Assembly (NCBI GenBank): GCA_041485285.1
Contig: JBGPJF010000008.1
Location: 5,576 to 69,575, forward strand
Length of the DNA: 64,000 bases
Direction: 5' to 3'
From: DATEUP01 sp041485285
GTDB lineage: Archaea > Thermoplasmatota > DTKX01 > DATEUP01
In this document: piece after piece, positions 7,324 to 16,128 of the stretch
Layout: every line of letters starts with the position of its first letter
How positions within the stretch are numbered: position 1 is the stretch's first letter
Position numbers and translations under genes: made by a program
The notes under the pieces: generated by a model
What the model was told of the DNA's origin: nothing
What the model saw: the letters and a program-made list of their open reading frames with translations, nothing else
Databases searched by the model: none

Positions 7324-9276
7324 ATGCGCTCCCCACAAACGGTCTGCACGGTGTCTGCGCTCGTGCTTTCGTCCCTCTTTGCGGCCGCGGCCGTGGCAGG
7401 CATTGGCGCCGCTGCCGGCGGCGGGGGCAAGCCCTGCAGCAGCAATTTCCCGATCCCGGAAGTGTCGATCGCCTACTACGACACGGACCTCGACGGCTTC
7501 GACGACCAATGGCAAATCAACGCGGATTTCCCCCCCTCTTTTTTCCAGGAAGCCTGGTTCAACGTCACGGTCCTTTGGCCCAACGGTTCGGTCGCCGCGC
7601 AATACAATAACAACCACTACGCGTCCGACACCACGTACACGTACGACGGCTTCACGTTCACCCTCTTCAACACGACCGACCCCAACGGCACCTACGGCGC
7701 GTTCGTGTACTTCGACTATACCGACGGTGCGTGCGAATACTGGTACTACGACCACGACTTCCGCCCGCCCGGCGACTACCACCCGGCGGTGGAGGGAACC
7801 GCCCTCATCCGCACCGCGGACCAAAACACGTCCGTCCAGTACACCTTGGCGGTGCGCAACGACGGCAACAACCCGGACACCTTCACGTTCTACGCCCAGG
7901 GAAACGAGTCATGGCCGCTCTGGCTCAGCATCCCCGATGCAACGCTCGAGCCGCGCGAAAACGCGACCCTGACGGTCACCGTCGCGATCCCCGAGAACAC
8001 CTCGGCGGGGACCATCGACCTCATCAACCTGAGCGCGACCTCGCAGCGCAACTCCCTCCGAATCACGTACCTCGAAATGCGCGCGACCGTCAGCGCACAG
8101 ATCTTCGGGATGAACCTCAAGGTCGCCGAGAGCGAGGTCATGGGGGAGAACAACGACGTCGTGTCGTTCCACCTCACGCTTCGCAACCTGGGGAACAACC
8201 GCGACACCTTCTCGCTGAGCTTCCCTGCCGCGCCGAGCGGGTGGCAAGTGCTCCCCTCGACCATGTCGCTCACCCTCGCTGGCGGCCAACCCTGGACATT
8301 TACCGTCGAGGTCCGCCTCCCCGGCTCGGTGACGTGGGAACCCCGGCTGAACGCGACGGTCACCCTCCGCTCCATGGACGGTCAAACCAACGCGAGCGTC
8401 GTCCTCCATGCGCGGCTGCACATCCCGGACTTTGTCATAGGCGTGGCAGGGATCGTGGTGAACAACTCCGCGCCCCTCGAAGGGGCCCAGGTTTCGGTTC
8501 AGGTGAATGTGGTCAATGTGGGGGCCCCGGTCGCGGTGACCTTCGCCGTGTCGCTTAGCGACGGACGTGCGAACTATACGGCCATCATCGACATGACCGT
8601 CGCGGGCTCGACCGTCGCCTCGTTCAGCTGGACGGCGCTGGCGGGTGCCACGACCTTCAACGCGTTTGCCGATTCCACCAACTCAGTCCCTGAGGAAAAC
8701 GAGAACAACAACCACGGCAACCTCTCCATAAGCACCCCCCCGCCGCCTCCGCCGGCGAACCTCAAGCCGCTGGCGGCCGGCAACGCCTCGACGGGGGCGC
8801 ACGCGGGCGAGGCGGTCACGATTTCCGCGGTGGGCTCGAGCGACCCGGATGGGTCGATTGCCGGGTACTACTTCGTGTTTGGCGATGGCGCGGACTCCGG
8901 GTGGGTCACGACGCAGACGGTAACGCACTCCTACGCCTCTGCGGGCAGCTACACGGCGACCATCCGCGTGCGCGACAACGACGGCACGGAGAGCGACCCG
9001 GTGACCCAAACGATCGGGGTCGCGCCCGCGAGCACCACCGGAGGCAACGGCGGCGGCAATGGCACGGGCGACCAGTGCGGTACAAGCCTCCAGTGTCCTG
9101 CGCCGTCCTCCCCTGTTGTCCCGATCGTCCTCCTGCTGCTCGTCGCCGCAGCCGTCGGCGGCCTACTCATGTTGCGGACGCGAAAGAAACCCGGCCCGCC
9201 TTCGGCTGCACCTGCGCCCTCACCCACCCCCGAAACGCCCGCCGCGGCGCCCCCCGAGTCTCCGAAGGCGCCATGA
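7324..9276 (+). CDS. Membrane-anchored surface protein with CARDB- and PKD-type domains
   Basis: The 650-residue protein has an N-terminal signal (VSALVLSSLFAAAAVAGIGA). An aromatic-rich domain follows (about 40-160, rich in Tyr and Asp). Then come two blocks like NEW3/alpha-galactosidase-associated beta domains (LAVRNDGNNPDTFTF, LTLRNLGNNRDTFSLSF), a CARDB-like domain (about 365-465) and a PKD domain (about 485-565, with SSDPDGS and FGDG). A Gly/Asn linker, one membrane helix (VVPIVLLLLVAAAVGGLLML, about 600-620) and a Pro/Ala-rich cytoplasmic tail end it. Many N-x-S/T sites suggest glycosylation. An AT-rich box (TTGATAATC, 7286-7294) lies about 34 bases before the ATG. It is probably an adhesin or S-layer-associated protein; no ligand can be named. 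Confidence 0.85.
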   Translation: MRSPQTVCTVSALVLSSLFAAAAVAGIGAAAGGGGKPCSSNFPIPEVSIAYYDTDLDGFDDQWQINADFPPSFFQEAWFNVTVLWPNGSVAAQYNNNHYASDTTYTYDGFTFTLFNTTDPNGTYGAFVYFDYTDGACEYWYYDHDFRPPGDYHPAVEGTALIRTADQNTSVQYTLAVRNDGNNPDTFTFYAQGNESWPLWLSIPDATLEPRENATLTVTVAIPENTSAGTIDLINLSATSQRNSLRITYLEMRATVSAQIFGMNLKVAESEVMGENNDVVSFHLTLRNLGNNRDTFSLSFPAAPSGWQVLPSTMSLTLAGGQPWTFTVEVRLPGSVTWEPRLNATVTLRSMDGQTNASVVLHARLHIPDFVIGVAGIVVNNSAPLEGAQVSVQVNVVNVGAPVAVTFAVSLSDGRANYTAIIDMTVAGSTVASFSWTALAGATTFNAFADSTNSVPEENENNNHGNLSISTPPPPPPANLKPLAAGNASTGAHAGEAVTISAVGSSDPDGSIAGYYFVFGDGADSGWVTTQTVTHSYASAGSYTATIRVRDNDGTESDPVTQTIGVAPASTTGGNGGGNGTGDQCGTSLQCPAPSSPVVPIVLLLLVAAAVGGLLMLRTRKKPGPPSAAPAPSPTPETPAAAPPESPKAP

Positions 9277-9294
9277 GCGGGCAAGCCCCGCGCC

Positions 9295-9723
9295 TCACTT
9301 CGCGGGCCGGAAGCGCAGCGCGCTCCAAACATCGTCGATGGCGACCTGCCGGACGCCCTGAATCTTCTCTTCCTTCAGCAGGTGCCGCCACAAGATGTCG
9401 CGGTTGAGGTCGGTGCCAAGCTGCCCCCCCTTCGGGTACGCGATCTCAGATAGGCGGTCGGCCTTGGCAGCTTGCACCGCGGGGCCGCACTTTGCGCCCA
9501 CTTCGGCAAGGGTCTTCACGAAGATGAGCACGGCGTCGGCGGACGCTGCCGTTGTCGTCTCGACATCCCCCAGGTCCACATCCCCCCGATCCACATCCCC
9601 CAGGTCCACATCCCCCGGCTTTCCGATAACGTGCATTTTCATGCCGGGCTTGAGGTTGAGGTTCTTCGCAAGCGCCAAAGCAGCCCCCCTTGAGGCGGGG
9701 GAGAACATCGGCGCCGCGGCCAT
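9295..9723 (-). CDS. DUF3052-like protein with a GDVD(L/R) repeat insert
   Basis: The 142-residue product follows the DUF3052 pattern: LKPGMKMHVIGKPGD near the start, SADAVLIFVKTLAEV in the middle, then YPKGG, TDLNRDILW and QVAIDDVWSALRFRP at the end. Such proteins are small, cytosolic and of unknown function, with a Rossmann-like predicted fold. Unusually, a perfect pentapeptide-period insert (GDVDL GDVDR GDVDL GDVE) sits where the first loop should be; it is encoded by a 15-base tandem repeat. The ATG at 9723 is taken as the start; 9708 is possible. It is divergent from the next gene with only 54 bases between. Confidence 0.75.
   Translation of the reverse strand: MAAAPMFSPASRGAALALAKNLNLKPGMKMHVIGKPGDVDLGDVDRGDVDLGDVETTTAASADAVLIFVKTLAEVGAKCGPAVQAAKADRLSEIAYPKGGQLGTDLNRDILWRHLLKEEKIQGVRQVAIDDVWSALRFRPAK
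9564..9618. repeat. 15-base tandem repeat inside the DUF3052-like gene
   Basis: About 3.7 copies of CATCCCCCAGGTCCA run head to tail; copy 2 differs at a few bases. The period is a multiple of three, so copy-number change would keep the frame and vary the acidic loop of the protein. It is a minisatellite-like tract, not a CRISPR array (no spacers). Confidence 0.75.
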
Positions 9724-9777
9724 ATGCGGCCTCGGGTCGGCCGAAGCTTTTTCGGACGGCAGCCCCTTGGACCCCGC

Positions 9778-10176
9778 ATGGGCACCCCCCTCCACACGCC
9801 CGCGAAGTCGGTCGACGAATACCTCGCACGCGTCCCCCCGAAACAGCGGGCGGCGCTCAAGGCCCTCCGCAAGACGATCCGGAGCGCCGCTCCTGAGGCG
9901 GAGGAAGGAATCAGCTACCAGATCCCGACCTTCAAGCAAGACGGGATGCTCGTGAGCTTTGCCGCGTTCGAGACCCACTGCAGCTTCTTTCCAGGGAGCC
10001 ACGCCCATTGGCCGCAGTTTGCCAAGGAAATGAAACCCTTCAAGTCCGGGAAGGGGACGCTCCAATTTTCCCCGGAGAGGCCGATCCCCGCGAGCCTCGT
10101 GCGCAAGATCGTCAAGGTGCGGCTCGCCGACAACCAGGCGCGCGCCGCGGCCAGGAAAGCCCCGCGAAAAAAGTAG
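9778..10176 (+). CDS. DUF1801/YdhG-like protein
   Basis: The 132-residue protein starts MGTPLHTPAKSVDEYLARVP, a usual opening of DUF1801 proteins. It continues with RAALKALRKTIRSAAPEAEEGISYQIPTFK and SFAAFETHCSFFPGS, which match the YdhG-like core. The lysine- and arginine-rich end (ARKAPRKK) is typical. It is cytosolic with no known reaction. The in-frame ATG at 9724 adds a Pro/Arg-rich leader with no homology and is rejected. A more distant relative is cut by the left window edge. Confidence 0.85.
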   Translation: MGTPLHTPAKSVDEYLARVPPKQRAALKALRKTIRSAAPEAEEGISYQIPTFKQDGMLVSFAAFETHCSFFPGSHAHWPQFAKEMKPFKSGKGTLQFSPERPIPASLVRKIVKVRLADNQARAAARKAPRKK

Positions 10177-10236
10177 TGGGCCGACCGGTACCATCATTAG
10201 GCGCCGCCGCCGCTTCGGCGCCGGGTGCGCGCGCGC

Positions 10237-10488
10237 ATGCAAACGACCTTTGAGATTCCGGCGGGGCAGTACGCCCAATCCCCCCCGGGTTCGCAACCGA
10301 GGCGGAAACAGAAAAACGGCACGTTGACGGCGGGCGTCGCAATCCTGATCCTCGGGTTGGTCATTCTCCTCTCGAGTTCGTACGGGGGGCGCGTCTTCGG
10401 GCTTTACCAGCTGGTCGTTTCGATGCCCGCGGTGCTCGTCGGCCTCGTGCTGATTGCGGTGGGCGCCGTGAAGAGAAAGCGGGGCTAG
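10237..10488 (+). CDS. Small two-helix membrane protein, unknown function
   Basis: An ATG at 10237 opens an 83-residue protein with a soluble N-terminal 30 residues ending in a basic patch (RRKQKNG). Two membrane helices follow (LTAGVAILILGLVILLSSS and LVVSMPAVLVGLVLIAVGAV) with a KRKRG tail. Positive-inside charge on both ends predicts a hairpin with both termini in the cytoplasm. An ATTAG-containing AT-rich box lies about 39 bases upstream. I do not recognise a family. Confidence 0.65.
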   Translation: MQTTFEIPAGQYAQSPPGSQPRRKQKNGTLTAGVAILILGLVILLSSSYGGRVFGLYQLVVSMPAVLVGLVLIAVGAVKRKRG

Positions 10489-10577
10489 GCGCGGGGCCAA
10501 TCTGCAGGAGCGGACACGACCCTTCGACGCAGTCATCATACGCCCCTTCGAGGGATTCCTTTGCCGGAAGTGCCCAG

Positions 10578-11027
10578 ATGACCGTCTATGAGCTTGGCCA
10601 CATCGTCCTCTACGTGAGGGATCTCGAACGCTCGCGCCGATTTTACCGCGACACCCTCGGGTGGAAGGAACTCGGCGCCCCGCCAGGAATGCCCGCCGCG
10701 GCGTTCTCGTCCGGGCGCACCCACCACGAGCTCCTGCTCATCGAAGTCGGGCCCACGGCCACCCCGCCGCCGCGCGGAATGCACACCGGCCTCTACCACT
10801 TCGGCCTCAAGGTCGGCACGACCGACGCGGAACTCCGCGAAATGCTCGCGAAGCTGAAGGAAGCGCGCGTCGAGGTGGTCGGCGCCACCGACCACGGCGT
10901 GACGCACAGCCTGTACATCAAAGACCCCGACGGCAACGAAATCGAACTCTACATCGACGTGCAGCCCGAAACATGGCGCACAGACCCGGACGCGTTTTTC
11001 GCCCGGCCGAGGGCGCTTCGCCTGTAG
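10578..11027 (+). CDS. VOC-superfamily protein, extradiol-dioxygenase-like
   Basis: The 149-residue protein spans both VOC half-domains. The first has LGHIVLYVRDLERSRRFYRDTLGW and the second LYHFGLKV, then DHGVTHSLYIKDPDGNEIELYID. The His in GHIV, the His in LYHF and the Glu in EIELY sit where single-domain catechol dioxygenase-like and glyoxalase-like enzymes hold their metal. The ending DPDGNEIELY is diagnostic of the family. The substrate cannot be predicted. It is not adjacent to any aromatic-degradation gene; the only oxygenase nearby is the Rieske relic 10 kb away. Confidence 0.88.
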   Translation: MTVYELGHIVLYVRDLERSRRFYRDTLGWKELGAPPGMPAAAFSSGRTHHELLLIEVGPTATPPPRGMHTGLYHFGLKVGTTDAELREMLAKLKEARVEVVGATDHGVTHSLYIKDPDGNEIELYIDVQPETWRTDPDAFFARPRALRL

Positions 11028-11158
11028 GTCTTTAGGTTGCGTTGTGCACTTGTTTGATGATCGCCTGTGCTCGCGTCTGGCCCAACGGACACCCAAGCGT
11101 GTGCCATACCCATCCGCTTAAACGGGGTGTAGCGCTGGCCCGCAACGGGGTCGTAACT

Positions 11159-14100
11159 TTGCGTCTCAGTTTTGAAGCGCCCACCGCGCGCCTTGTGTTC
11201 GCGGCGGCCGCAGGGATTCTCTTTGGGCTACTCTCCGTGTTGACTGCTGCTTCACCGGCGATGGCCGCCGGCCCGCTCCCGCCCGCCGACCAGCGCGAGG
11301 ATTCCCCGCTCGTCACCGAGGGTTTCGAGGGCTCCTTCCCCGGCGGGGTTTGGACCGTGAGCGACTCCGACCCGGCCTTTGGCGCCGACCAGTGGTCCAC
11401 CACGAATTACCGCTCAAGCACCGGGACGCGGAGCGCGTGGGCCGCGCAGGCCGGCAACCGCACGGAGAACGTTACCGGGTTTACGGAGGACTTCGAGACC
11501 GGGGGCTTCTCGTGGTCGAGCTATGACGCGCAGAGCAGCTGGGGCGACGACTATTGGGGCCTTTCCGATGTGCAGGCCCACTCGGGTAGCTACAGCTTCT
11601 GGAACGCCCAGTACGGTTTCAATGACAACGAGTGCTATTGCTACAACACCGAATACGGCGAGTACGACAGCGGCATGGAAACCTACCTCGTGCAGTCGGT
11701 GGACCTCACCGGCTGGTCGAGCGCTACCCTGGACTTTTGGTACTGGATGGATACCGAGTCCGGCTACGACTACTTCTACGTCGCGTACTTCGACGGGGGC
11801 GGCTGGAATCACCTCGCCCAGCGCGACGGGAGCAGCGGCGGTTGGGCGCACGATGCGGTTTCCATCCCGCCAACGGCCACCCAAGTTGGGTTTTACTTCT
11901 ACTCCGACGACTACACGCTGGCCACGGGCGTGTACGTCGACGACGTCTCCTTCTACGGAAACACGCGCGTCTTCAACAGCGCTTCCCACCTTTACGACGA
12001 CGGCATGGACACGACGATGAGCCGCTCGGCCGACTTCGCCGGGTACACATGGGCGCATGTCGACTACGACTACTGGATTGACAGCGAGGCGGGGCACGAC
12101 TCCCTGCAGGTGGCCTACTACACCGACATGTGGCACTACACCGACCTCCACGACGGCGCAAGCGGGGGATGGGCGGCGGGTACGGCCGAGGTGCCGGTCA
12201 ACAGCACGCGCCTCGGGTTCCGGTTCGTGAGCGACGACGCCTCCCGCGCCGAAGGCGCCTACGTCGACAATGTGCGCTTCGTTGGGAGCGTCGGGAAACT
12301 GACTTGCTCAATCGGGGTCTCGCCTCCCACCGGCATCGAGGGCGCGACGGACTTCCTCTTCTCCCCCGCCACCGGCGGCGGGTTGCTCCCGCTCACTTGG
12401 GCGTGGGACTTCGGCGACGGCAAGACCTCGACCGCGGGGGCCCCTTCGCACTCCTTTGATGAGGCGGGCGGCTACAGCGTGACCGTGACGGCGCGCGACC
12501 GCCTCGGCTTTACGTGCGTCGCGAATTCGGCCGCCATCACGGTCGACCACGACGTCTCGGTGATCACGATCACGCCCCCGCACGCCGTGGCGACCGAGGG
12601 CCAATCCGTGGTCTTCTCCGCCTTCGACGTGCGCGGCCACCAACTGGTCTTTGATCTCGGCGTGGACCCGCCGGCTTGCGGGGAGGTCGCCTACGAGGGC
12701 AACGCCCTCGTGTTCAACTCCAGCACCGAGGCAGGCGGCCTTTTCTGCACCGTGTCGGCGAGCATGCAGGGGCATGTGGGGACCGCGACCGTTGAGGTCC
12801 AGCACGACGCCACGCTGCCGTCGGTGACCGCCTCGGCGACCAGCGTCGTCGAGTCGCAGGGCGTGCAGGTCCGCGCCTTCGACACCTTTGGCCACCCTCT
12901 GTCGGTCGGGTGGACGGCCTCCTGCGGCCGCGTCGACCCCGGCTCGGGCTACGAATCCACGTTCACGGCGACGACCGAGGGCGGGAAGGCATGCCGGATT
13001 ACTGCGCAGGGCGAGCTTGCCTCAGCCGGCATCGACATCAGCGTGCTCCACGACCTTTCGGAGCTGTCCATCACGCCCTCGCACGCGCTGCTTGTGGAGG
13101 GCCAGAGCGTGCACCTCTCCATCGTCGACAAGTTCGGCCACTCGATCGACGCGTCCTGGTCGGTGGCTCCCGCAGGCTGCGGGGCCGTTGCGCCACCCAC
13201 CGGATCCGAGACCACATTCTCGAGCGCAGTCACGGCCGGCGGCCTCGCCTGCACGGTCACCGGCTCGGTGGGCGGGGTCGCCAAGGGCGCCGCCGTGAAT
13301 GTCACGAACGACTGGAGCTCGGGCACCATTGCGCCCGTGAACGCCGTCGTTGAGGAGGGCAAGAGCCTTGACTTCACCGTCCATGACGCCAACGGCCAGG
13401 CGGTGTCCGTGCCCTGGTCGCTCTCGCCTTTGGCGTGCGGGTCGCTCTCGCCGCTCGAGGGGCCGAACACGACCTTCGCCGCCGCCGTTGGCGCCGCGGG
13501 CCTGCAATGCACCGTTTCGGCGTCCGGCGGCACGCTCACCCTGCGCTCAAGCGTGCTCGTCCAACATGCGCCCCCGGTCTCCCTGGACGTGACCGTGAGT
13601 GACCTGGAAGCCGGCCGCGCCGCGACCGGCACGGCGGTGCCCAAGGACACCTACGGCCACGCGCTGCCGGGCCACGACGTCCAGTGGACGACGGACTGCG
13701 CAGGCGTTTCGCCGGCCGCCGGAGCCTCGGTCAATGTGCTTGCAGCCAACAACGCGGCCGGGAGCACCTGCCATGTGACCGCGACGATCGGCACGGCCAC
13801 CAAGACCGTGGACGTGCGCGTCCTTTACGCGCGTCCCTTCTCGGTCCAGATCTCGGCGGCTACCCCAACCGCAAACGGCGGCTCAGCACAGCAGGTCCAG
13901 GTGAACGTTACCGACGCCGTGGGCAACCCCGTCGACGCAAGCGCGGTCACCTGGACCTCGACCTGCGGGAGCGTCACAGGAAGCGGCAAGACCGTGACCT
14001 TCACGGCGCCCGCTTCCGGCTCGTGCACAATCTCGGCCACGGTCGACTTTGACGGGGCCACCTCGAGCGGGACCGCGAGTGTCGCGGTTCAGCCGGGCGG

Positions 14101-14200
14101 GTCTTCGACCTTGCTCATCGGTGTTGGCGCGGCCGTGGTGGCCGCGGCGGCTGCAGGCTTCTTCATCATGAAGAAGCGGGGCTCCAAGAAGGACCCGTAG
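11159..14200 (+). CDS. Large membrane-anchored surface protein with PKD and repeated Cys-paired Ig-like domains
   Basis: A TTG at 11159 gives MRLSFEAPTARLVFAAAAGILFGLLSVL, a good signal peptide; the in-frame ATG at 11042 adds a non-signal leader. The 1,013-residue protein begins with two Tyr/Trp/Asp-rich jelly-roll-like modules (about 60-380, with DGMDTTMSRSADF and YVDDVSF). A PKD domain follows (DFGDGKTSTAG). Then come about six Ig-like repeats of roughly 90 residues that each keep one CG and one later CTVS or CxIT, so a disulphide per repeat is likely. The end is a membrane helix (LLIGVGAAVVAAAAAGFFIM) and KKRGSKKDP. It looks like a rigid stalk carrying a ligand-binding head. The role is inferred only. 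Confidence 0.85.
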   Translation: MRLSFEAPTARLVFAAAAGILFGLLSVLTAASPAMAAGPLPPADQREDSPLVTEGFEGSFPGGVWTVSDSDPAFGADQWSTTNYRSSTGTRSAWAAQAGNRTENVTGFTEDFETGGFSWSSYDAQSSWGDDYWGLSDVQAHSGSYSFWNAQYGFNDNECYCYNTEYGEYDSGMETYLVQSVDLTGWSSATLDFWYWMDTESGYDYFYVAYFDGGGWNHLAQRDGSSGGWAHDAVSIPPTATQVGFYFYSDDYTLATGVYVDDVSFYGNTRVFNSASHLYDDGMDTTMSRSADFAGYTWAHVDYDYWIDSEAGHDSLQVAYYTDMWHYTDLHDGASGGWAAGTAEVPVNSTRLGFRFVSDDASRAEGAYVDNVRFVGSVGKLTCSIGVSPPTGIEGATDFLFSPATGGGLLPLTWAWDFGDGKTSTAGAPSHSFDEAGGYSVTVTARDRLGFTCVANSAAITVDHDVSVITITPPHAVATEGQSVVFSAFDVRGHQLVFDLGVDPPACGEVAYEGNALVFNSSTEAGGLFCTVSASMQGHVGTATVEVQHDATLPSVTASATSVVESQGVQVRAFDTFGHPLSVGWTASCGRVDPGSGYESTFTATTEGGKACRITAQGELASAGIDISVLHDLSELSITPSHALLVEGQSVHLSIVDKFGHSIDASWSVAPAGCGAVAPPTGSETTFSSAVTAGGLACTVTGSVGGVAKGAAVNVTNDWSSGTIAPVNAVVEEGKSLDFTVHDANGQAVSVPWSLSPLACGSLSPLEGPNTTFAAAVGAAGLQCTVSASGGTLTLRSSVLVQHAPPVSLDVTVSDLEAGRAATGTAVPKDTYGHALPGHDVQWTTDCAGVSPAAGASVNVLAANNAAGSTCHVTATIGTATKTVDVRVLYARPFSVQISAATPTANGGSAQQVQVNVTDAVGNPVDASAVTWTSTCGSVTGSGKTVTFTAPASGSCTISATVDFDGATSSGTASVAVQPGGSSTLLIGVGAAVVAAAAAGFFIMKKRGSKKDP

Positions 14201-14387
14201 GCAGGCAAGGGCGGCGCGTGGGGGCCCCCCTGCCGCCGCCCAAGGCCGGCTTGCGCCCCGCCTCGAACGTTGATCGGCCCCGGTTCTTTATGAGGCCGCA
14301 GCACCTTCCCGCCGGAGGGTCGGGCCCCGCTTCCACGGCCGCTTGTCTGCGGCCGAAGCGGGCGCGACCCCGCCTTGGAGGAATCAG

Positions 14388-14999
14388 ATGAAACGAAACA
14401 GCGATGCGTTGCCTCGTGAAAACCGAACGAACCGGCGGTGGGCCATTGGGGCCCTCGTCGCCTTGACGATGCTGGGCGCGGTCGCCGCAGCCGGAGGCGT
14501 TGGCGGCAAACCCGCCGGCATCATTGGCCCCGAGCTGCCCACGGACTTCGCGCAGGCGAACCGCATTTGGATTGAGGACATCACGGGCTCCGGCGAGTGG
14601 ATCGAAGTCATGTCGTTCTCGTGGGGCGTCAGCCAGTCGATTGACACCTCGGGCGGCGGCACGGGCAAGGTGGAGTTCCAGGACTTCCACTTCACGACCC
14701 ACCTCTCGCAGTTCTCTCCGCAGATTGCCAAGCGGGTCGCAAACGGCGAACACATCAAGCGGGTGATCTTCCACGACTTCAGCGCGGCGACCAAGAAGGG
14801 CAACGAGACGATCTACCTGAAGATCACGCTCTCCGACTGCCTGATCTCGAGCTACCAGGTGAGCGGCAACTCCGGGAGCGACTCGCTGCCGATGGAATCG
14901 ATCTCGATCAGCTTCGCGAAGATCGAATTCTCGTATGTGGGCGCCGACTCGAGCCTCTCGAACTCGTTCACCTACGACCTCAAGACCGGCAAATTCTAG
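14388..14999 (+). CDS. Exported Hcp-fold (type VI tube-like) protein
   Basis: GGAGG precedes the ATG at 14388. Residues 14-38 form an export signal with a twin arginine (NRRWAIGALVALTMLGAVAAAG), so Tat or Sec. The mature part matches the Hcp/DUF796 family: GEWIEVMSFSWGVSQSI (69-85), FQDFHFTT (97-104), IYLKITLSDCLISSYQV (142-158) and PMESISISFAKIEFSY (168-183). Hcp proteins form hexameric rings that make the tube of bacterial type VI systems, but many Hcp-like proteins occur without one. Here no sheath, baseplate or ATPase gene is nearby, and the signal peptide excludes an ordinary cytosolic tube. A secreted ring-forming structural protein is a reasonable inference. Confidence 0.85.
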   Translation: MKRNSDALPRENRTNRRWAIGALVALTMLGAVAAAGGVGGKPAGIIGPELPTDFAQANRIWIEDITGSGEWIEVMSFSWGVSQSIDTSGGGTGKVEFQDFHFTTHLSQFSPQIAKRVANGEHIKRVIFHDFSAATKKGNETIYLKITLSDCLISSYQVSGNSGSDSLPMESISISFAKIEFSYVGADSSLSNSFTYDLKTGKF

Positions 15000-15024
15000 G
15001 CGCCGGGGACCTTGGCAGACCTTC

Positions 15025-15041
15025 CCGGGGGCCTCCCCCGG
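15025..15041. terminator. GC-rich hairpin after the Hcp-like gene
   Basis: CCGGGGG and CCCCCGG form a perfect 7-pair stem with a 3-base loop, 25 bases after the stop at 14999 in the convergent spacer towards the pirin gene. There is no T-run, so a terminator role is tentative. Confidence 0.35.
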
Positions 15042-15142
15042 CAGGGGCCACGCGAGCGGACGGGTCCGGCTCAGGCCGGGCTGGCGCGCCGCTGTGAGCG
15101 GGCCCCGCCCTTTCCCTTTCGGGCGGACGTTCGGGCGAATGC

Positions 15143-16051
15143 TCAAGGCGTCCGCGTGATGTGCCGGCGGTCCTTTCCCTTTTTGATGAAGGTGCCTTCC
15201 TGGTACTCGTGGATCGCCGTCTCGATTTCCTCGCGCGTGTTCATGACCATGGGCCCGTACCACGCGACCGGCTCGCGCAGCGGCTTGCCGCCCACGAGCA
15301 GGAAGCGGGCGCCATCGGCGCCGGCCTTCGCGCGGAGCGCGGTGCCGTCGGCGAGCATCACGAGGTGTTCGGAATCGACGAAATCTTCGCCTTCGCGGTC
15401 GAAGGCGGCCTTCCCCCCGACCACATAGGCGAAGTAGTTGTGGCCCTCGGGCACCGCGTGCTCGAGGCGCACGCCCGGCTCCAAGGCCACATCGAGGTAC
15501 TCGGGGAGCACGGTGGGGTCCTGGACGGGCCCGGCCACCTCCCCCACCTTGCCGGCGATGACGCGGGCGCGCGCGCCCTTGCCGACCGTCGCCTCGGGGA
15601 TCGCGCCGCTTTTCACCTCTTGGTACCGCGGGTCGCTCATCTTGCGCGCCCTCGGCATGTTGATCCAGAGTTGGAAGCCGCCCATCTTCCCTTCGATCCC
15701 CTTCGGCATCTCCTGGTGGATGATGCCGCTGCCCGCGCTCATCCACTGCACATCCCCGGGGCCAATGACGCCCTCGTTGCCGATGCTGTCGCCGTGCTCG
15801 ACCCGGCCGTCCAGCATGTAGGTGACCGTCTCGATCCCGCGGTGCGGGTGCCAAGGGAACCCCGCCCCGAATTCCGCGGGGTTCTCGGAGCGGAAGTCGT
15901 CCAAGAGCAGGAACGGGTCCAGCTTCGGGGTCGCGTTGCCAAACGCGCGGCGCAGGTGGACGCCCGCGCCCTCGATGGCCGGGCGCGCCGCCAACACCTC
16001 GGACACCCCGCGTATTCGACTGCCAGCCGCCTTCGTTTCGTGGTCTGCCAT
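15143..16051 (-). CDS. Pirin family protein
   Basis: The 302-residue protein is a full-length bicupin pirin. The N-terminal cupin has FLLLDDF, FPWHPHRGIETVTYMLDGRVEHGDSIGN and GDVQWMSAGSGIIHQE, which supply the His-His-His-Glu iron site of pirins. The C-terminal cupin includes EGHNYFAYVVGG. Pirins bind Fe and are variously linked to transcription control or quercetinase activity; which applies here is open. The ATG at 16051 follows GGGGAGA. An AT-rich box lies about 47 bases upstream on the minus strand (CTTTTTAGG). The end keeps the usual FIKKGKDRRHI. Flanked by the divergent intergenic region to kup. Confidence 0.92.
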   Translation of the reverse strand: MADHETKAAGSRIRGVSEVLAARPAIEGAGVHLRRAFGNATPKLDPFLLLDDFRSENPAEFGAGFPWHPHRGIETVTYMLDGRVEHGDSIGNEGVIGPGDVQWMSAGSGIIHQEMPKGIEGKMGGFQLWINMPRARKMSDPRYQEVKSGAIPEATVGKGARARVIAGKVGEVAGPVQDPTVLPEYLDVALEPGVRLEHAVPEGHNYFAYVVGGKAAFDREGEDFVDSEHLVMLADGTALRAKAGADGARFLLVGGKPLREPVAWYGPMVMNTREEIETAIHEYQEGTFIKKGKDRRHITRTP

Positions 16052-16128
16052 GAGAGTTCTCCCCGCACTTTGAGGGCAAATGTCCCCCTGCGGGCCTAAA
16101 AAGACTCGGTCGCACGGTGGGGGATTGC

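Noticed and set aside
9564..9618. CRISPR array
   Set aside because: Head-to-tail 15-base units without spacers, in frame within a coding gene.
14388..14999. Type VI secretion system
   Set aside because: Only an Hcp-fold protein with a signal peptide is present; no sheath, baseplate or ATPase genes.
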